64,000 bases of DNA, taken from Mycobacterium sp. (GTDB lineage Bacteria; Actinomycetota; Actinomycetes; Mycobacteriales; Mycobacteriaceae). The position numbers were made by a program, and so were the translations under genes. The DNA lies in the NCBI RefSeq assembly GCF_029961025.1, contig NZ_JASBVP010000007.1:310001-374000 (forward strand). The letters are read 5' to 3'. The number at the start of each line of letters is the position of its first letter. The stretch's first letter is position 1. The notes under the pieces were generated by a model, which saw only the letters and a program-made list of their open reading frames with translations, did not search any database and was not told where the DNA came from. This document shows positions 29,877-39,677 of this stretch, one piece after another.

Positions 29877-30785
29877 ATGAGCCCGCCGGCCAGGATCGTG
29901 ATCACCGGCGCCGGCGGGCAGGTCGGGAGGTTTTTGGCGGCGGCGGCCGCCGACCGGGGCGGCGACGTGCTGGCGCTGACCTCAGCGCAGTGGGATATCA
30001 CCGACCCGGCCGCCGCCGAGCGCATCGTGCAGACCGGCGACGTGGTGATCAACTGTGCGGCCTACACCGACGTCGACGCCGCCGAGAGCGAGGCGGTCAG
30101 GGCGTATGCGGTCAACGCGACCGGCCCGCGGTATCTGGCGCGCGCCTGCGCGCGCGCCGGCGCCCGGCTGATCCACGTTTCCACCGACTATGTGTTCAGC
30201 GGCGAGTTCGGCGGCCGGCCGCCGCGCCCCTATGAGCCCGGCGACCAGACCGGTCCGGTGAATGCCTACGGGCGCACCAAGCTCGCCGGCGAATCGGCCG
30301 TTCTGGCGGCATGTCCGGACGCCACCGTGGTGCGCACCGCCTGGGTCTACACCGGGGGGGCCGGCAACGACTTCGTCGCCACCATGCGCCGGCTGGCCGC
30401 CGGCGACGGCGTCGTGGAGGTGGTCGATGACCAAACCGGCTCACCGACCTACGTCGCGGATCTGGCCGCGGCGCTGCTGGAGGTGGCCGACGGGCGGGTT
30501 GGGCGGGCGCCGGCGGGCATCATGCACATCGCCAACGACGGGGCGGTCACCCGCTACGGTCTCGCCCGCGCGGTGTTCGAGGAGCTGGGGGCCGACCCGC
30601 GGCGGGTGTTGCCGGTCTCCAGCGACCACAAGCCGCGGCCGGCGCGCCGACCGCGCTACTCCGCGTTGTCACCCCGGCTGTCGGTGCAGGCCGGTCTCTC
30701 GCCGCTTCGGCCATGGCGGGATGCGGTGGCCCGGGCATTGTCCGCGGCGCAGTCCCCGCGACCGTTACCCTCGACGCGTGAGTGA
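29877..30785 (+). CDS. rmlD: dTDP-4-dehydrorhamnose reductase
   Basis: VITGAGGQVGRFL, VINCAAYTDVDAAE, HVSTDYVFSG, YGRTKLAGE. Confidence 0.94.
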   Translation: MSPPARIVITGAGGQVGRFLAAAAADRGGDVLALTSAQWDITDPAAAERIVQTGDVVINCAAYTDVDAAESEAVRAYAVNATGPRYLARACARAGARLIHVSTDYVFSGEFGGRPPRPYEPGDQTGPVNAYGRTKLAGESAVLAACPDATVVRTAWVYTGGAGNDFVATMRRLAAGDGVVEVVDDQTGSPTYVADLAAALLEVADGRVGRAPAGIMHIANDGAVTRYGLARAVFEELGADPRRVLPVSSDHKPRPARRPRYSALSPRLSVQAGLSPLRPWRDAVARALSAAQSPRPLPSTRE

Positions 30786-31671
30786 CATTCTGCCGGTGGT
30801 GACGGTGACCTACTCCCCGGGGCCGCACCTGGAGCGTTTTCTGGCATCGCTGTCACTGGCCACCGAGCGGCCGGTGCGGGTGCTGCTGGCAGACAACGGC
30901 TCCACCGACGGGGCCCCGCAGGAGGCGGTGGCGCGCTACCCCGATGTGCGGCTGTTCCACACCGGGGCCAACCTCGGTTACGGAACGGCGGTGAACCGTG
31001 CGATCCTCCAGCTCGCCAAAGACGGCGAGGTCAGCGACGAGTGGGTCATCGTGGCCAACCCGGACGTGCAGTGGGGGCCGGGCAGCATCGACGCGCTGCT
31101 GGACGCCGCCGCCCGCTGGCCCCGCGCGGCCACCCTGGGCCCGCTGATCCGGGAGCCCGACGGCTCGGTGTACCCCTCGGCGCGCCAGCTGCCCAGCCTG
31201 ATCCGCGGGGGCATGCACGCGGTGCTCGGACCGATCTGGCGCGACAACCCGTGGTCGACGGCTTACCGCCAGCAGCGCCTGGAGCCCAGCGAGCGCCCGG
31301 TGGGCTGGTTGTCGGGTTCGTGTCTGCTGGTGCGCCGCGCGGCCTTCGACCAGGTCGGCGGCTTTGACGAGCGTTATTTTTTGTACTTCGAGGACGTCGA
31401 CCTCGGCGACCGGCTGGCCAAAGCGGGTTGGTTGAACGTCTATGTGCCGTCCGCTGAGGTGCTGCACCACAAGGGTCATGTCACCCGGCGCGATCCGGCC
31501 GGCAACCTGGCGGCCCATCACAGCAGCACCTATATCTTCCTCGCCGACCGGCATTCCGGTTGGTGGCGCGCGCCGCTGCGATGGACGATGCGGGCCGGAT
31601 TGCTGGCACGCTCGCGGTGGATGGTGCGCCGGTCGCGGCGCGCACAGGCAGAAGGGCGGCGGACACGGTGA
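30778..31671 (+). CDS. wbbL1: GT2-family rhamnosyltransferase (WbbL-type)
   Basis: VVTVTYSPGPHLERFL, LLADNGSTDG, DERYFLYFEDVDLGDRL; overlaps the 3' end of rmlD. Confidence 0.92.
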   Translation: MSDILPVVTVTYSPGPHLERFLASLSLATERPVRVLLADNGSTDGAPQEAVARYPDVRLFHTGANLGYGTAVNRAILQLAKDGEVSDEWVIVANPDVQWGPGSIDALLDAAARWPRAATLGPLIREPDGSVYPSARQLPSLIRGGMHAVLGPIWRDNPWSTAYRQQRLEPSERPVGWLSGSCLLVRRAAFDQVGGFDERYFLYFEDVDLGDRLAKAGWLNVYVPSAEVLHHKGHVTRRDPAGNLAAHHSSTYIFLADRHSGWWRAPLRWTMRAGLLARSRWMVRRSRRAQAEGRRTR

Positions 31672-32741
31672 CCCACCCCGAGGTCGATGCGGTGGTCTTA
31701 GTCGGCGGCAAGGGCACCCGGCTGCGGCCGCTGACCCTGTCGGCGCCCAAGCCGATGCTGCCGATCGCCGGGGTGCCGCTGCTAACGCACCTGCTGTCGC
31801 GAATCGCGGCGGCCGGTATCGAGCACGTGGTGCTGGGCACGTCTGATCGGCCGGCGGTGTTCGAGGCGGAATTCGGTGATGGGTCCAAGCTGGGTTTGCA
31901 AATCGAATACCTGACCGAGGAGCACCCGTTGGGAACCGGCGGCGCCATCGCCAACGTCGCGGGGCAACTGCGTTACGACACCGTGATGGTGTTCAACGGC
32001 GACGTGCTCTCGGGCGTGGATCTGGGTCGGCTGCTCGAGTACCACCGCGACAGCCGGGCCGATGTCACTTTGCACCTCACCCGGGTTTCTGACCCCCGGG
32101 CATTCGGCTGTGTGCCCACCGAGAACGGCCGGGTCACCGCATTTCTCGAAAAGACCGAGGACCCGCCGACCGACCAGATCAATGCGGGTTGCTATGTCTT
32201 CTCCCGCGAGATCATCGGCCGCATTCCCCGGGGCCGGGAGGTCTCGGTGGAGCGCGAGGTGTTTCCGGCGCTGCTGTCCGCGGGGGTCAAGATCTGCGGC
32301 TATGTGGACGGCAGCTACTGGCGGGACATGGGCACGCCGGAGGACTTCGTGCGGGGTTCTGCGGATTTGGTGCGTGGCATTGCCCTGTCTCCGGCCCTGC
32401 ACGGTCACCACGGTGAGAAGTTGGTGCACGACGGGGCGGCGGTGTCCCCGGGGGCGGTGCTCATCGGCGGGACGGTCGTCGGGCGGGGCGCCGAGATCGG
32501 CCCCGGTGTCCGGTTGGACGGTGCGGTCATCTTCGACGGCGTGCGGGTCGAGGCCGGCAGCGTGATCGAGCGGTCGATCATCGGCTTCGGGGCTCGTATC
32601 GGCCCGCGGGCACTGATCCGGGACGGTGTGATCGGCGACGGCGCCGATATCGGCGCCCGCTGTGAGCTGCTGCGTGGTGCCCGGGTGTGGCCCGGGGTCG
32701 TTATTCCCGACGGCGGTATCCGCTACTCCAGCGACGTCTGA
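31668..32741 (+). CDS. manB: Mannose-1-phosphate guanylyltransferase (nucleotidyltransferase plus LbH repeats)
   Basis: VVLVGGKGTRLRPLTLSAPKPMLPIAGVPLL; left-handed beta-helix hexapeptide C-terminus. Confidence 0.9.
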   Translation: MTHPEVDAVVLVGGKGTRLRPLTLSAPKPMLPIAGVPLLTHLLSRIAAAGIEHVVLGTSDRPAVFEAEFGDGSKLGLQIEYLTEEHPLGTGGAIANVAGQLRYDTVMVFNGDVLSGVDLGRLLEYHRDSRADVTLHLTRVSDPRAFGCVPTENGRVTAFLEKTEDPPTDQINAGCYVFSREIIGRIPRGREVSVEREVFPALLSAGVKICGYVDGSYWRDMGTPEDFVRGSADLVRGIALSPALHGHHGEKLVHDGAAVSPGAVLIGGTVVGRGAEIGPGVRLDGAVIFDGVRVEAGSVIERSIIGFGARIGPRALIRDGVIGDGADIGARCELLRGARVWPGVVIPDGGIRYSSDV

Positions 32742-32922
32742 GTCGCCCGGGAGACCGGGTAGGCCAGCGCGTCGTCGCTGCCCGGCGGCAACGACTCCAC
32801 CGGCCACCAGCGCAGATTCATCGACTCGCGGCTGATCGCGATCTGCGCCCCGGGCGGCGCGTGGGCCGTGAACTGCGGGTCCAGGTGGCGGGTCGAAAGG
32901 CCCGGTGAGCAGCTGACCGGGG
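32723..32922 (-). pseudogene. NUDIX hydrolase C-terminal remnant (no Nudix box)
   Basis: SPGLSTRHLDPQFTAHAPPGAQIAISRESMNLRWWPVESLPPGSDDALAYPVSRATQTSLE; only the C-terminal third fits between fbiB and manB. Confidence 0.6.
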
Positions 32923-32933
32923 CACTTATTTGC

Positions 32934-34304
32934 TCATTTGCGCACCAGCAGATCCGCGGGCGGGGCCGGGTCCCGCGGTTGTACCGGCTGGTGGGGGTAG
33001 CCGATCGCGATGGCGCCCAACGGTTCCCAGTCGTCGGGCAGCTCCAGCTGGGCGCGCACCACCTCGGCCGCGAAGATCGTCGATCCGATCCAGCAGCTGC
33101 CCAGGCCACGCACCGCCAGCGCGACCAGCAGGGCTTGCACGGCCGCGCCTCCCGCGACCGTGAACATGGTGTGCTCGGCGGTGCTGCGAGCGGCATCGGG
33201 GTAGCGGTGCGCGCCGTCGGCCACCAGCATCGGGAGAACGACTTCGGGTGCCTCGTAGAGGATCTGGCCCCGCGCCACCCGCCGCTCCACGGCGTCGGTG
33301 GGCCGGCCGTCGGCGATCAGGTCGGAGCGCCACTTGGCGCGCATCGCGTCCAGCAGCCGGGTGCGAACCGGGGGTGTCTGCAGCCACACGAACCGCACCG
33401 GGTGGGTGTGATGCGGGGCCGGGGCGGTCAGGGCCTCGGCGACGGCGGCCTCGAGGAGGTGCGCGGGCACCGGCCGGTCGGCGAACTGGCGGATCGACCT
33501 GCGCAGCAACTGGGCCTGTCGGCGGCCCAATTCGAGGGCTTCGGCGGTGCCGAGCCAAAACAGATCCTCGTCGCCGGGTCGCAGCAAGTCTTGTGCCGTG
33601 GAGCCGTTGTCGGTCACGATGCGGCCGCCAAGTCCGCGCACCACCGCCACCGGCACGGCGCCCAGTTTGCCTTTGACCAGATCCGCCGCGGCCGCGATCT
33701 CGTCGGCCACGGCGATTTCGCTGACCCGCAACTCGTTGCCGTGCCGGTCGAAGGCGCCGGTATACCTGTGCAGCACAGTCAGACCGGCGGCGCCGACGGC
33801 GGCGTCGATCTGGCCGGTGCGCCAGGCGCGGCCCATGGTGTCGGTGACCACGACGGCGACCGTGACACCGAGACGTTCCCGCAAGGCGGCGCGCAGCGCC
33901 GCGGCACTGGCATCCGGGTCGACGGGCAGCAGCGCCAGTTCGGCCGGGCCGACGTTCGAGGCGTCTACCCCGGCGGCGGCCTGCACCACACCCAGGCGGC
34001 CCTCGGTGATCAGGGTCCGGCCCTTGCGGGCCAGCACCCGCACCGACTCCTGGCTGATCAGCTTGCGCCGCAACCGGTCTCGTTTCACGGCGTCGTTGGG
34101 TGCTGGTATCAGCCGGCCCTCGCACTTCGACACCACCTTGCTGGTCACGACCACCACGTCGCCGTCGCGCAGCCAGGGCGCGGCCGCCGCCAGGGCCGCG
34201 CCGAGGTCGTCGCCGGGCCGGAATTCGGGAAGCCCGGCGACGGGAAGGATCTCGACGGGCGAGCCGGAGCCGTGGTCCGGCGGCACCGGATCCCCGACGT
34301 TCAC
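32934..34304 (-). CDS. fbiB: Coenzyme F420:L-glutamate ligase / nitroreductase-domain protein
   Basis: [39 protein letters not shown]-terminal nitroreductase-like domain. Confidence 0.94.
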   Translation of the reverse strand: MNVGDPVPPDHGSGSPVEILPVAGLPEFRPGDDLGAALAAAAPWLRDGDVVVVTSKVVSKCEGRLIPAPNDAVKRDRLRRKLISQESVRVLARKGRTLITEGRLGVVQAAAGVDASNVGPAELALLPVDPDASAAALRAALRERLGVTVAVVVTDTMGRAWRTGQIDAAVGAAGLTVLHRYTGAFDRHGNELRVSEIAVADEIAAAADLVKGKLGAVPVAVVRGLGGRIVTDNGSTAQDLLRPGDEDLFWLGTAEALELGRRQAQLLRRSIRQFADRPVPAHLLEAAVAEALTAPAPHHTHPVRFVWLQTPPVRTRLLDAMRAKWRSDLIADGRPTDAVERRVARGQILYEAPEVVLPMLVADGAHRYPDAARSTAEHTMFTVAGGAAVQALLVALAVRGLGSCWIGSTIFAAEVVRAQLELPDDWEPLGAIAIGYPHQPVQPRDPAPPADLLVRK

Positions 34305-35293
34305 GCCGGCACCCCCGCCAGCTCCAGGCCGGCGCTCACCATCTTGGCCGTCGCTTCCGGGTCGGTCATCAGCAGGGGAACCGATCGCACGGCCACACCG
34401 TCGATCGCGGCGTGCTCGCCGTCATGCACGAGCCAGCAGTCCAATATCCCGGTGTCGCTGCGGGCCCCGTAATAGCGGCCCACCGCCTCCGCGGTGGACT
34501 CCACACCGATTGCGGTAAGACACTCATAAGCCATGCCGCGCAACGGCTTTCCATCGATGATCGGCGAGTATCCGACAACCGGGGCAGTGGCTGAGCGCAG
34601 TGCCGCCCGGATGCCGGGGACCGCCAGGATGGCGCCGATACTCACCACCGGGTTCGACGGCGCCAACAAAATGATGTCAGCCTCGGCGAGGGCTTGCGCC
34701 GATTCGGTTGCTGCGCTGGCCGTTTCAGAACCGATGAAGGCGAAGCCGTGCGTGGGCACCTGGGCGCGGTAGCGCACCCACCATTCCTGAAAATGGATTG
34801 CCCGCCGGGTGCCGTCAGCAGGGTCGGTGATGACCACGTGGGTTTCGCACCGATCGTCGCTGGCCGGCAGCAACCGCGCCCCCGGCCGCCAGCGGTCGCA
34901 GAGCGCAGCGGTGATCTGCGACAGCGGGTAGCCGGCCCGCAGCATCCGGGTGCGCACCAGATGGGTTGCCAGATCGCGATCGCCCAGGTGAAACCAGTCG
35001 GGTTGCACACCGTAGCGGGCCAGTTCCTCCATTGCGTGCCAGGTTTCGTCGCGGTGGCCCCAGCCGCGCTCCGGGTCGACACCGCCGCCGAGGGTGTACA
35101 TGCAGGTGTCCAGATCGGGGCAGACCCGCAGCCCGTGGATCCAGGCGTCATCGCCGATGTTGACGATCGCGGTCAACTCGTGGTCACCGCTCGGAAGGTG
35201 TTGGGGGGCAAACTGACCCAGGCCGAGCAGGCGCTGCACCCCAAGCAGGAAACGGGCGCCGCCGACTCCGCCGACGAGAACCGTGACCTTCAC
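34301..35293 (-). CDS. fbiA: 2-phospho-L-lactate transferase-type F420 biosynthesis protein
   Basis: [20 protein letters not shown]...[26 protein letters not shown]; 4-nt overlap with fbiB. Confidence 0.95.
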   Translation of the reverse strand: MKVTVLVGGVGGARFLLGVQRLLGLGQFAPQHLPSGDHELTAIVNIGDDAWIHGLRVCPDLDTCMYTLGGGVDPERGWGHRDETWHAMEELARYGVQPDWFHLGDRDLATHLVRTRMLRAGYPLSQITAALCDRWRPGARLLPASDDRCETHVVITDPADGTRRAIHFQEWWVRYRAQVPTHGFAFIGSETASAATESAQALAEADIILLAPSNPVVSIGAILAVPGIRAALRSATAPVVGYSPIIDGKPLRGMAYECLTAIGVESTAEAVGRYYGARSDTGILDCWLVHDGEHAAIDGVAVRSVPLLMTDPEATAKMVSAGLELAGVPA

Positions 35294-35626
35294 ACCGCAG
35301 ACAGTACGCGGAGTTCGCGAGGCCGCGGGGGTGGGCCGCGCTTCCCCATCTCCCGGCGACAGCCGGCGAGAGCGCAACCAGCCCACCCGGTGCGACACGC
35401 CGCAGGCCAAAGCACCGCAGAACCGCCAAATTTTGATCACGAGATGGTATGAAATTGCATTCCGGATCTTGACCGCGGTTGCTTACGCGTGTGTAATCAC
35501 ATGAGTGTCATTTCTCGGCCCGACCAATTACCGTGTCGCAGCCGGGATTCGGTCACATGTTCGAATATTGAGATGGTCGCAGATCCAACCACATCACAAT
35601 AGCGGGCGACATTCACGAACAACCAG

Positions 35627-36010
35627 GTGAGGAGTCGGAGCATGTCCTGTGAGCACCTGCGGGGCGTGGTGGGAGGCACCCCGCACGTCAATGCCGGCAC
35701 CGCGAGAACGGCCGCGATAACACGGCCGCATTTGAGTTTGGTTGCCGATGCGCCCGAGCTATTTCCGCGGGTGGCGGTAACGGCGGTCACCAGGGAGCAG
35801 TGGCAAGACCGGGCATTGTGTGCGCAAACCGACCCCGAGGCGTTCTTTCCCGAAAAGGGCGGCTCCACCCGCGAGGCCAAAAAGATCTGCCTCGGCTGTG
35901 AGGTCCGCGCCGAGTGTCTGGAGTACGCCCTGGCGCACGACGAGCGTTTCGGCATCTGGGGTGGTCTCTCCGAGCGGGAGCGCCGCCGGCTCAAGCGCGG
36001 CGTCGTCTAG
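35627..36010 (+). CDS. whiB2: WhiB-family [4Fe-4S] transcriptional regulator
   Basis: WQDRALCAQTDPEAFFPEKGGSTREAKKICLGCEVRAECLEYALAHDERFGIWGGLSERERRRLKRG. Confidence 0.95.
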   Translation: MRSRSMSCEHLRGVVGGTPHVNAGTARTAAITRPHLSLVADAPELFPRVAVTAVTREQWQDRALCAQTDPEAFFPEKGGSTREAKKICLGCEVRAECLEYALAHDERFGIWGGLSERERRRLKRGVV

Positions 36011-36022
36011 CGGCGCGGGCGA

Positions 36023-36523
36023 TCAGCCCCCGTTCTCATCGATCGTCGGGTCGATCACCGACGGCTCGACGTCGAGATAGGTGGCTACCTGAGCCACCAG
36101 GATTTCATGCAGCAATTCACCCAGTTCCACGGTGTCCTTGGCGCGTCGCTCAATCGGCTTGCGGAACAGGACGATTCGCGCCCGCGTAGCGTTGCCGCGG
36201 ACATCGACTCCCGCGGGGATCAACCGGGCCAGCGGGATCGCGCCGTCAGCGAGCACCTCGGGCGGCCACTGCACGCTGTCGGGATCCTTAGGGGCAATCC
36301 GGGGGATCTCGTCGACCGCGATGTCCAGTTCCGACAGCCGCTCATGCCAGCGCTGCTCGATGGGTTCATACGCCTCCAGCACGGCCATGTCGAATCGCTC
36401 GGCCCGGCTGCGCCACCCGGGCACCGTCGGCGGTAGCAGCGGCCCGCGGATATCCCGGCCCCGCCGCAACGCCGATCTGCCCGGCGACCGGGCGCGTCGG
36501 TGGAAGCCCCGCGAATCACCCAT
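36023..36523 (-). CDS. Metallopeptidase-family conserved protein (Rv3259-type)
   Basis: MGDSRGFHRRARSPGRSALRRGRDIRGPLLPPTVPGWRSRAERFDMAVLEAYEPI; conserved position next to whiB2. Confidence 0.82.
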   Translation of the reverse strand: MGDSRGFHRRARSPGRSALRRGRDIRGPLLPPTVPGWRSRAERFDMAVLEAYEPIEQRWHERLSELDIAVDEIPRIAPKDPDSVQWPPEVLADGAIPLARLIPAGVDVRGNATRARIVLFRKPIERRAKDTVELGELLHEILVAQVATYLDVEPSVIDPTIDENGG

Positions 36524-36612
36524 TGACCGATGGTAACGGTTGCACATCGCGGCCCGGGGCACTGCGCGTGTCCGGCGCTGCCGGGCCGTTTGTTGACGAT
36601 AGCCTCTGGGTC

Positions 36613-37068
36613 GTGACCGTTCCCCGTCGCTGTTGCCGGCCCGGGTGTCCGCATTACGCGGTGGCGACGCTGACGTTCGTCTATTCGGATTCCACCGCGG
36701 TGATCGGTCCGCTTGCCATCGTGCCCGATCCCCATTCTTGGGATTTGTGCGTGGGTCACGCCGGGCGGATCACCGCGCCGCGGGGCTGGGAACTCGTCCG
36801 CCATCCCGGCCCGCTGCCCGCCAATCCCGATGAGGACGACTTGGTTGCGCTCGCCAACGCGGTACGTGAGGGGCGGCAGCGGTTGACGACCGCCCCCTCG
36901 CTTAACGGTGTTCCTCCACAAGCAGCGGATGCCGCCGCCGATTCCGGCCGACCCGTCGGTGGCCACGCCGGCATGGCGGATGCCGGGCGGCACGCCCCGA
37001 CCGGGCGCTCCAGCCGCGCCGGACGCCGGCGGGGCCATCTGCGGGTGCTGCCCGATCCCCCCGACTAG
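36613..37068 (+). CDS. DUF3499-type conserved protein
   Basis: VTVPRRCCRPGCPHYAVATLTFVYSDSTAVIGPLAIVPDPHSWDLCVGHAGRITAPRGWEL. Confidence 0.85.
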   Translation: MTVPRRCCRPGCPHYAVATLTFVYSDSTAVIGPLAIVPDPHSWDLCVGHAGRITAPRGWELVRHPGPLPANPDEDDLVALANAVREGRQRLTTAPSLNGVPPQAADAAADSGRPVGGHAGMADAGRHAPTGRSSRAGRRRGHLRVLPDPPD

Positions 37069-37172
37069 CGGCGGCTCGGCGGAAACTCACAGGGGTTCGG
37101 CGCAGCGACGGGCAACCGAATTCGCAACGACTAGGCTTGGGTGCCAAGAGTCCACGTCGTCAGGAGCCCGGT

Positions 37173-38585
37173 ATGTCTCGGCCCGTCGCGGCTGTCAACC
37201 ACGTGATCAAGGCCTATGACGTGCGGGGATTGGTCGGCCAGGAGATCGACGAGTCGCTGGCAGCAGACATCGGCGGCGCGTTCGCCAGGATGGTGCGCGG
37301 GGAGGGTGCGCGCCGGGTGGTGATCGGCCACGATATGCGAGACAGTTCGCCATCGCTGGCCGCCGCCTTTGCCCGCGGGGTTCTCGCTCAGGGCCTGGAT
37401 GTGGTGCGCATCGGCCTGTCCTCCACCGATGAGCTGTATTTCGCCTCGGGGCTGCTGGATTGCCCCGGCGCGATGTTCACCGCCAGCCACAACCCGGCGG
37501 CCTACAACGGCATCAAGATGTGTCGGGCCGGCGCCAAACCGGTGGGTCAAGACAGCGGGCTCGCCGCAATCCGAGACGAGCTGATCGCCGGTGTCCCCGG
37601 CTATGACGGGCCGCCCGGCCAGCTCACCGATCGCGACGTGCTGGGTGACTACGGAGCGTTTTTGCGCTCGCTGGTGGATTTATCGGGGCTGCGTCCGCTG
37701 CGGGTGGCCGTCGACGCCGGCAACGGGATGGCCGGGCACACCGCTCCGGCGGTGTTCGGCGCGATCGATTCGATTACCTTGCTGCCGTTGTACTTCGAAC
37801 TTGATGGCAGGTTTCCCCACCACGAGGCCAACCCGCTCGATCCCGCGAACCTGGTGGATCTGCAGGCCTACGTGCAAGAAAACGGCGCCGATATCGGGCT
37901 GGCCTTCGACGGCGACGCCGACCGGTGCTTCGTGGTCGACGAACGTGGCCGTGCGGTCGCGCCGTCCACGGTGACCGCCCTGGTTGCCGCGCGCGAGCTG
38001 AACCGGGAAGCGGGTGCGACCGTGATTTACAACCTGATCACCTCGCGGGCGGTGCCCGAACTGGTGCTCGAGCGTGGCGGCACGCCGGTGCGTTCCCGTG
38101 TCGGGCACTCCTACATCAAGACCCTGATGGCCGAGACCGGCGCGATTTTCGGTGGCGAGCATTCCGCGCACTACTACTTCCGCGATTTCTGGGGCGCCGA
38201 TTGCGGGATGCTGGCCGCGTTGCATGTGCTGGCCGCCCTCGGCGAGCAGCGGCGGCCGTTATCGGAGCTGACCGCCGACTACCAACGCTATGAGTCCTCC
38301 GGCGAGATCAACTTCACCGTTGCCGACGCGGCGTCGGCGATCGACGCGGTGCTGAGGTCCTTCGGCCCCAGGATCCGCTCCGTCGACCACCTCGACGGGG
38401 TGACCGTGGACTTAGCCGATGGCAGCTGGTTCAACTTGCGCAGCTCCAACACCGAGCCGCTGCTGCGGTTGAATGTCGAGGGGCGCAGCGTCAAGGAGGT
38501 CGAGGCGGTGGTGCAGCAGGTCGCTGGGCAACTGGCTGCAACGGGTGCCGTGCGCGAGCGACCGCGTGAAAAGGCGCGGCGGTGA
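37173..38585 (+). CDS. pmmA: Phosphomannomutase
   Basis: KAYDVRGLVGQEID, TASHNPAAYNGIK, AFDGDADRCFVVDERG. Confidence 0.94.
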   Translation: MSRPVAAVNHVIKAYDVRGLVGQEIDESLAADIGGAFARMVRGEGARRVVIGHDMRDSSPSLAAAFARGVLAQGLDVVRIGLSSTDELYFASGLLDCPGAMFTASHNPAAYNGIKMCRAGAKPVGQDSGLAAIRDELIAGVPGYDGPPGQLTDRDVLGDYGAFLRSLVDLSGLRPLRVAVDAGNGMAGHTAPAVFGAIDSITLLPLYFELDGRFPHHEANPLDPANLVDLQAYVQENGADIGLAFDGDADRCFVVDERGRAVAPSTVTALVAARELNREAGATVIYNLITSRAVPELVLERGGTPVRSRVGHSYIKTLMAETGAIFGGEHSAHYYFRDFWGADCGMLAALHVLAALGEQRRPLSELTADYQRYESSGEINFTVADAASAIDAVLRSFGPRIRSVDHLDGVTVDLADGSWFNLRSSNTEPLLRLNVEGRSVKEVEAVVQQVAGQLAATGAVRERPREKARR

Positions 38586-39670
38586 ACGCTATTCCTGCCG
38601 TGATCGACCTCGATGACGCCCCCGGCCTGATGGCCGCCGACCGTGACGGTCTGCTGCGCGCCGCGGCGAGCGCGGGCGCGCAGGTGCGGGCCACCGCCGC
38701 AGCGCTCGACGAGGGCCTTTTGGACTCGGTGCGCGAGCAGGGTCGCCCGCGCACCGTGACCTGGGTGGCCGGCCGGGGCACCGCCGAGACCGCCGGCGCC
38801 ATGCTGGCGGCGGCGTTGGGCGGTCTGGCCGACGAGCCGATCGTTGTCACGGCCCAGCCACCGCGGTGGCTGGGGACGCTCGATGTGCTGATCGTCGCCG
38901 GCGACGACCCGGGCGACCCCACGCTGGTCGGTGCGGCTGCGGCCGGGGTGCGTCGTGGCGCTCGGGTGGTCGTGGTGGCGCCCTACGAAGGTCCGCTGCG
39001 CGACGCCACGGCGGGCCGGGTCGCGGTGCTGTCGCCGCGGCTGCCGGTGCGCGACGAATTCGGGCTCTGTCGATACCTGGCCGCCGGCCTGGCCGCGCTG
39101 GGATGCGTGGACGCCAAGCTTGGCACCGACCTGGCGGTGCTGGCCGACCAGCTGGATGCCGAGGCGTTGCGCAATAGTCCCGGCCGCGAACTGTTCACCA
39201 ACCCGGCAAAGACGCTCGCCGAGCGCATGTCCGGCCGGCGGGTGGCATTGGTCGGCGACTGTGCGGCCACCCTGGTGCTGGCCCGCCACGGGTGCTCGGT
39301 CTTGCTGCGGGTAGCCCATCAGGTGGCCGCCGCGGCCGGGCTGGCGGATGCCGTGGCGGCGCTGCGCTCCCCGGCGGTGTTCGGGCCCACCCCGGTGGAG
39401 GCGCTGTTTCACGACGACCAGATCGACGGTCCGCTGCCCGAGCGGCTGCGGGTGCTGGCCTTGACGTTGCCCGGCGACCGGACGGTGGTGGCCGCGCGAG
39501 TCGCCGGGCTTGACGACGTGGACCTCGTCGGCGCCGAGGATGTACCCGATTCGCCCGATTCGCCCGGCAGTGCGACGCCGCCGGGTGCGCGACGGACCGA
39601 GCAGCAGCTGGCCATTTTGGCGCTTCGGCTGGAAATGGCCGCGGTTTACTTGCGACTGGTGCGGGGATAA
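38582..39670 (+). CDS. TobH-like/SIS-domain conserved protein (Rv3256c-type)
   Basis: MNAIPAVIDLDDAPGLMAADRDGLLRAAASAGAQVRA; 4-nt overlap with pmmA, precedes manA. Confidence 0.85.
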   Translation: MNAIPAVIDLDDAPGLMAADRDGLLRAAASAGAQVRATAAALDEGLLDSVREQGRPRTVTWVAGRGTAETAGAMLAAALGGLADEPIVVTAQPPRWLGTLDVLIVAGDDPGDPTLVGAAAAGVRRGARVVVVAPYEGPLRDATAGRVAVLSPRLPVRDEFGLCRYLAAGLAALGCVDAKLGTDLAVLADQLDAEALRNSPGRELFTNPAKTLAERMSGRRVALVGDCAATLVLARHGCSVLLRVAHQVAAAAGLADAVAALRSPAVFGPTPVEALFHDDQIDGPLPERLRVLALTLPGDRTVVAARVAGLDDVDLVGAEDVPDSPDSPGSATPPGARRTEQQLAILALRLEMAAVYLRLVRG

Positions 39671-39677
39671 CACGATC

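Noticed and set aside
38288-39673. 461-aa minus-strand ORF
   Set aside because: Antisense to the Rv3256c-type gene, which has operon context and conserved motifs; no domain in the antisense product
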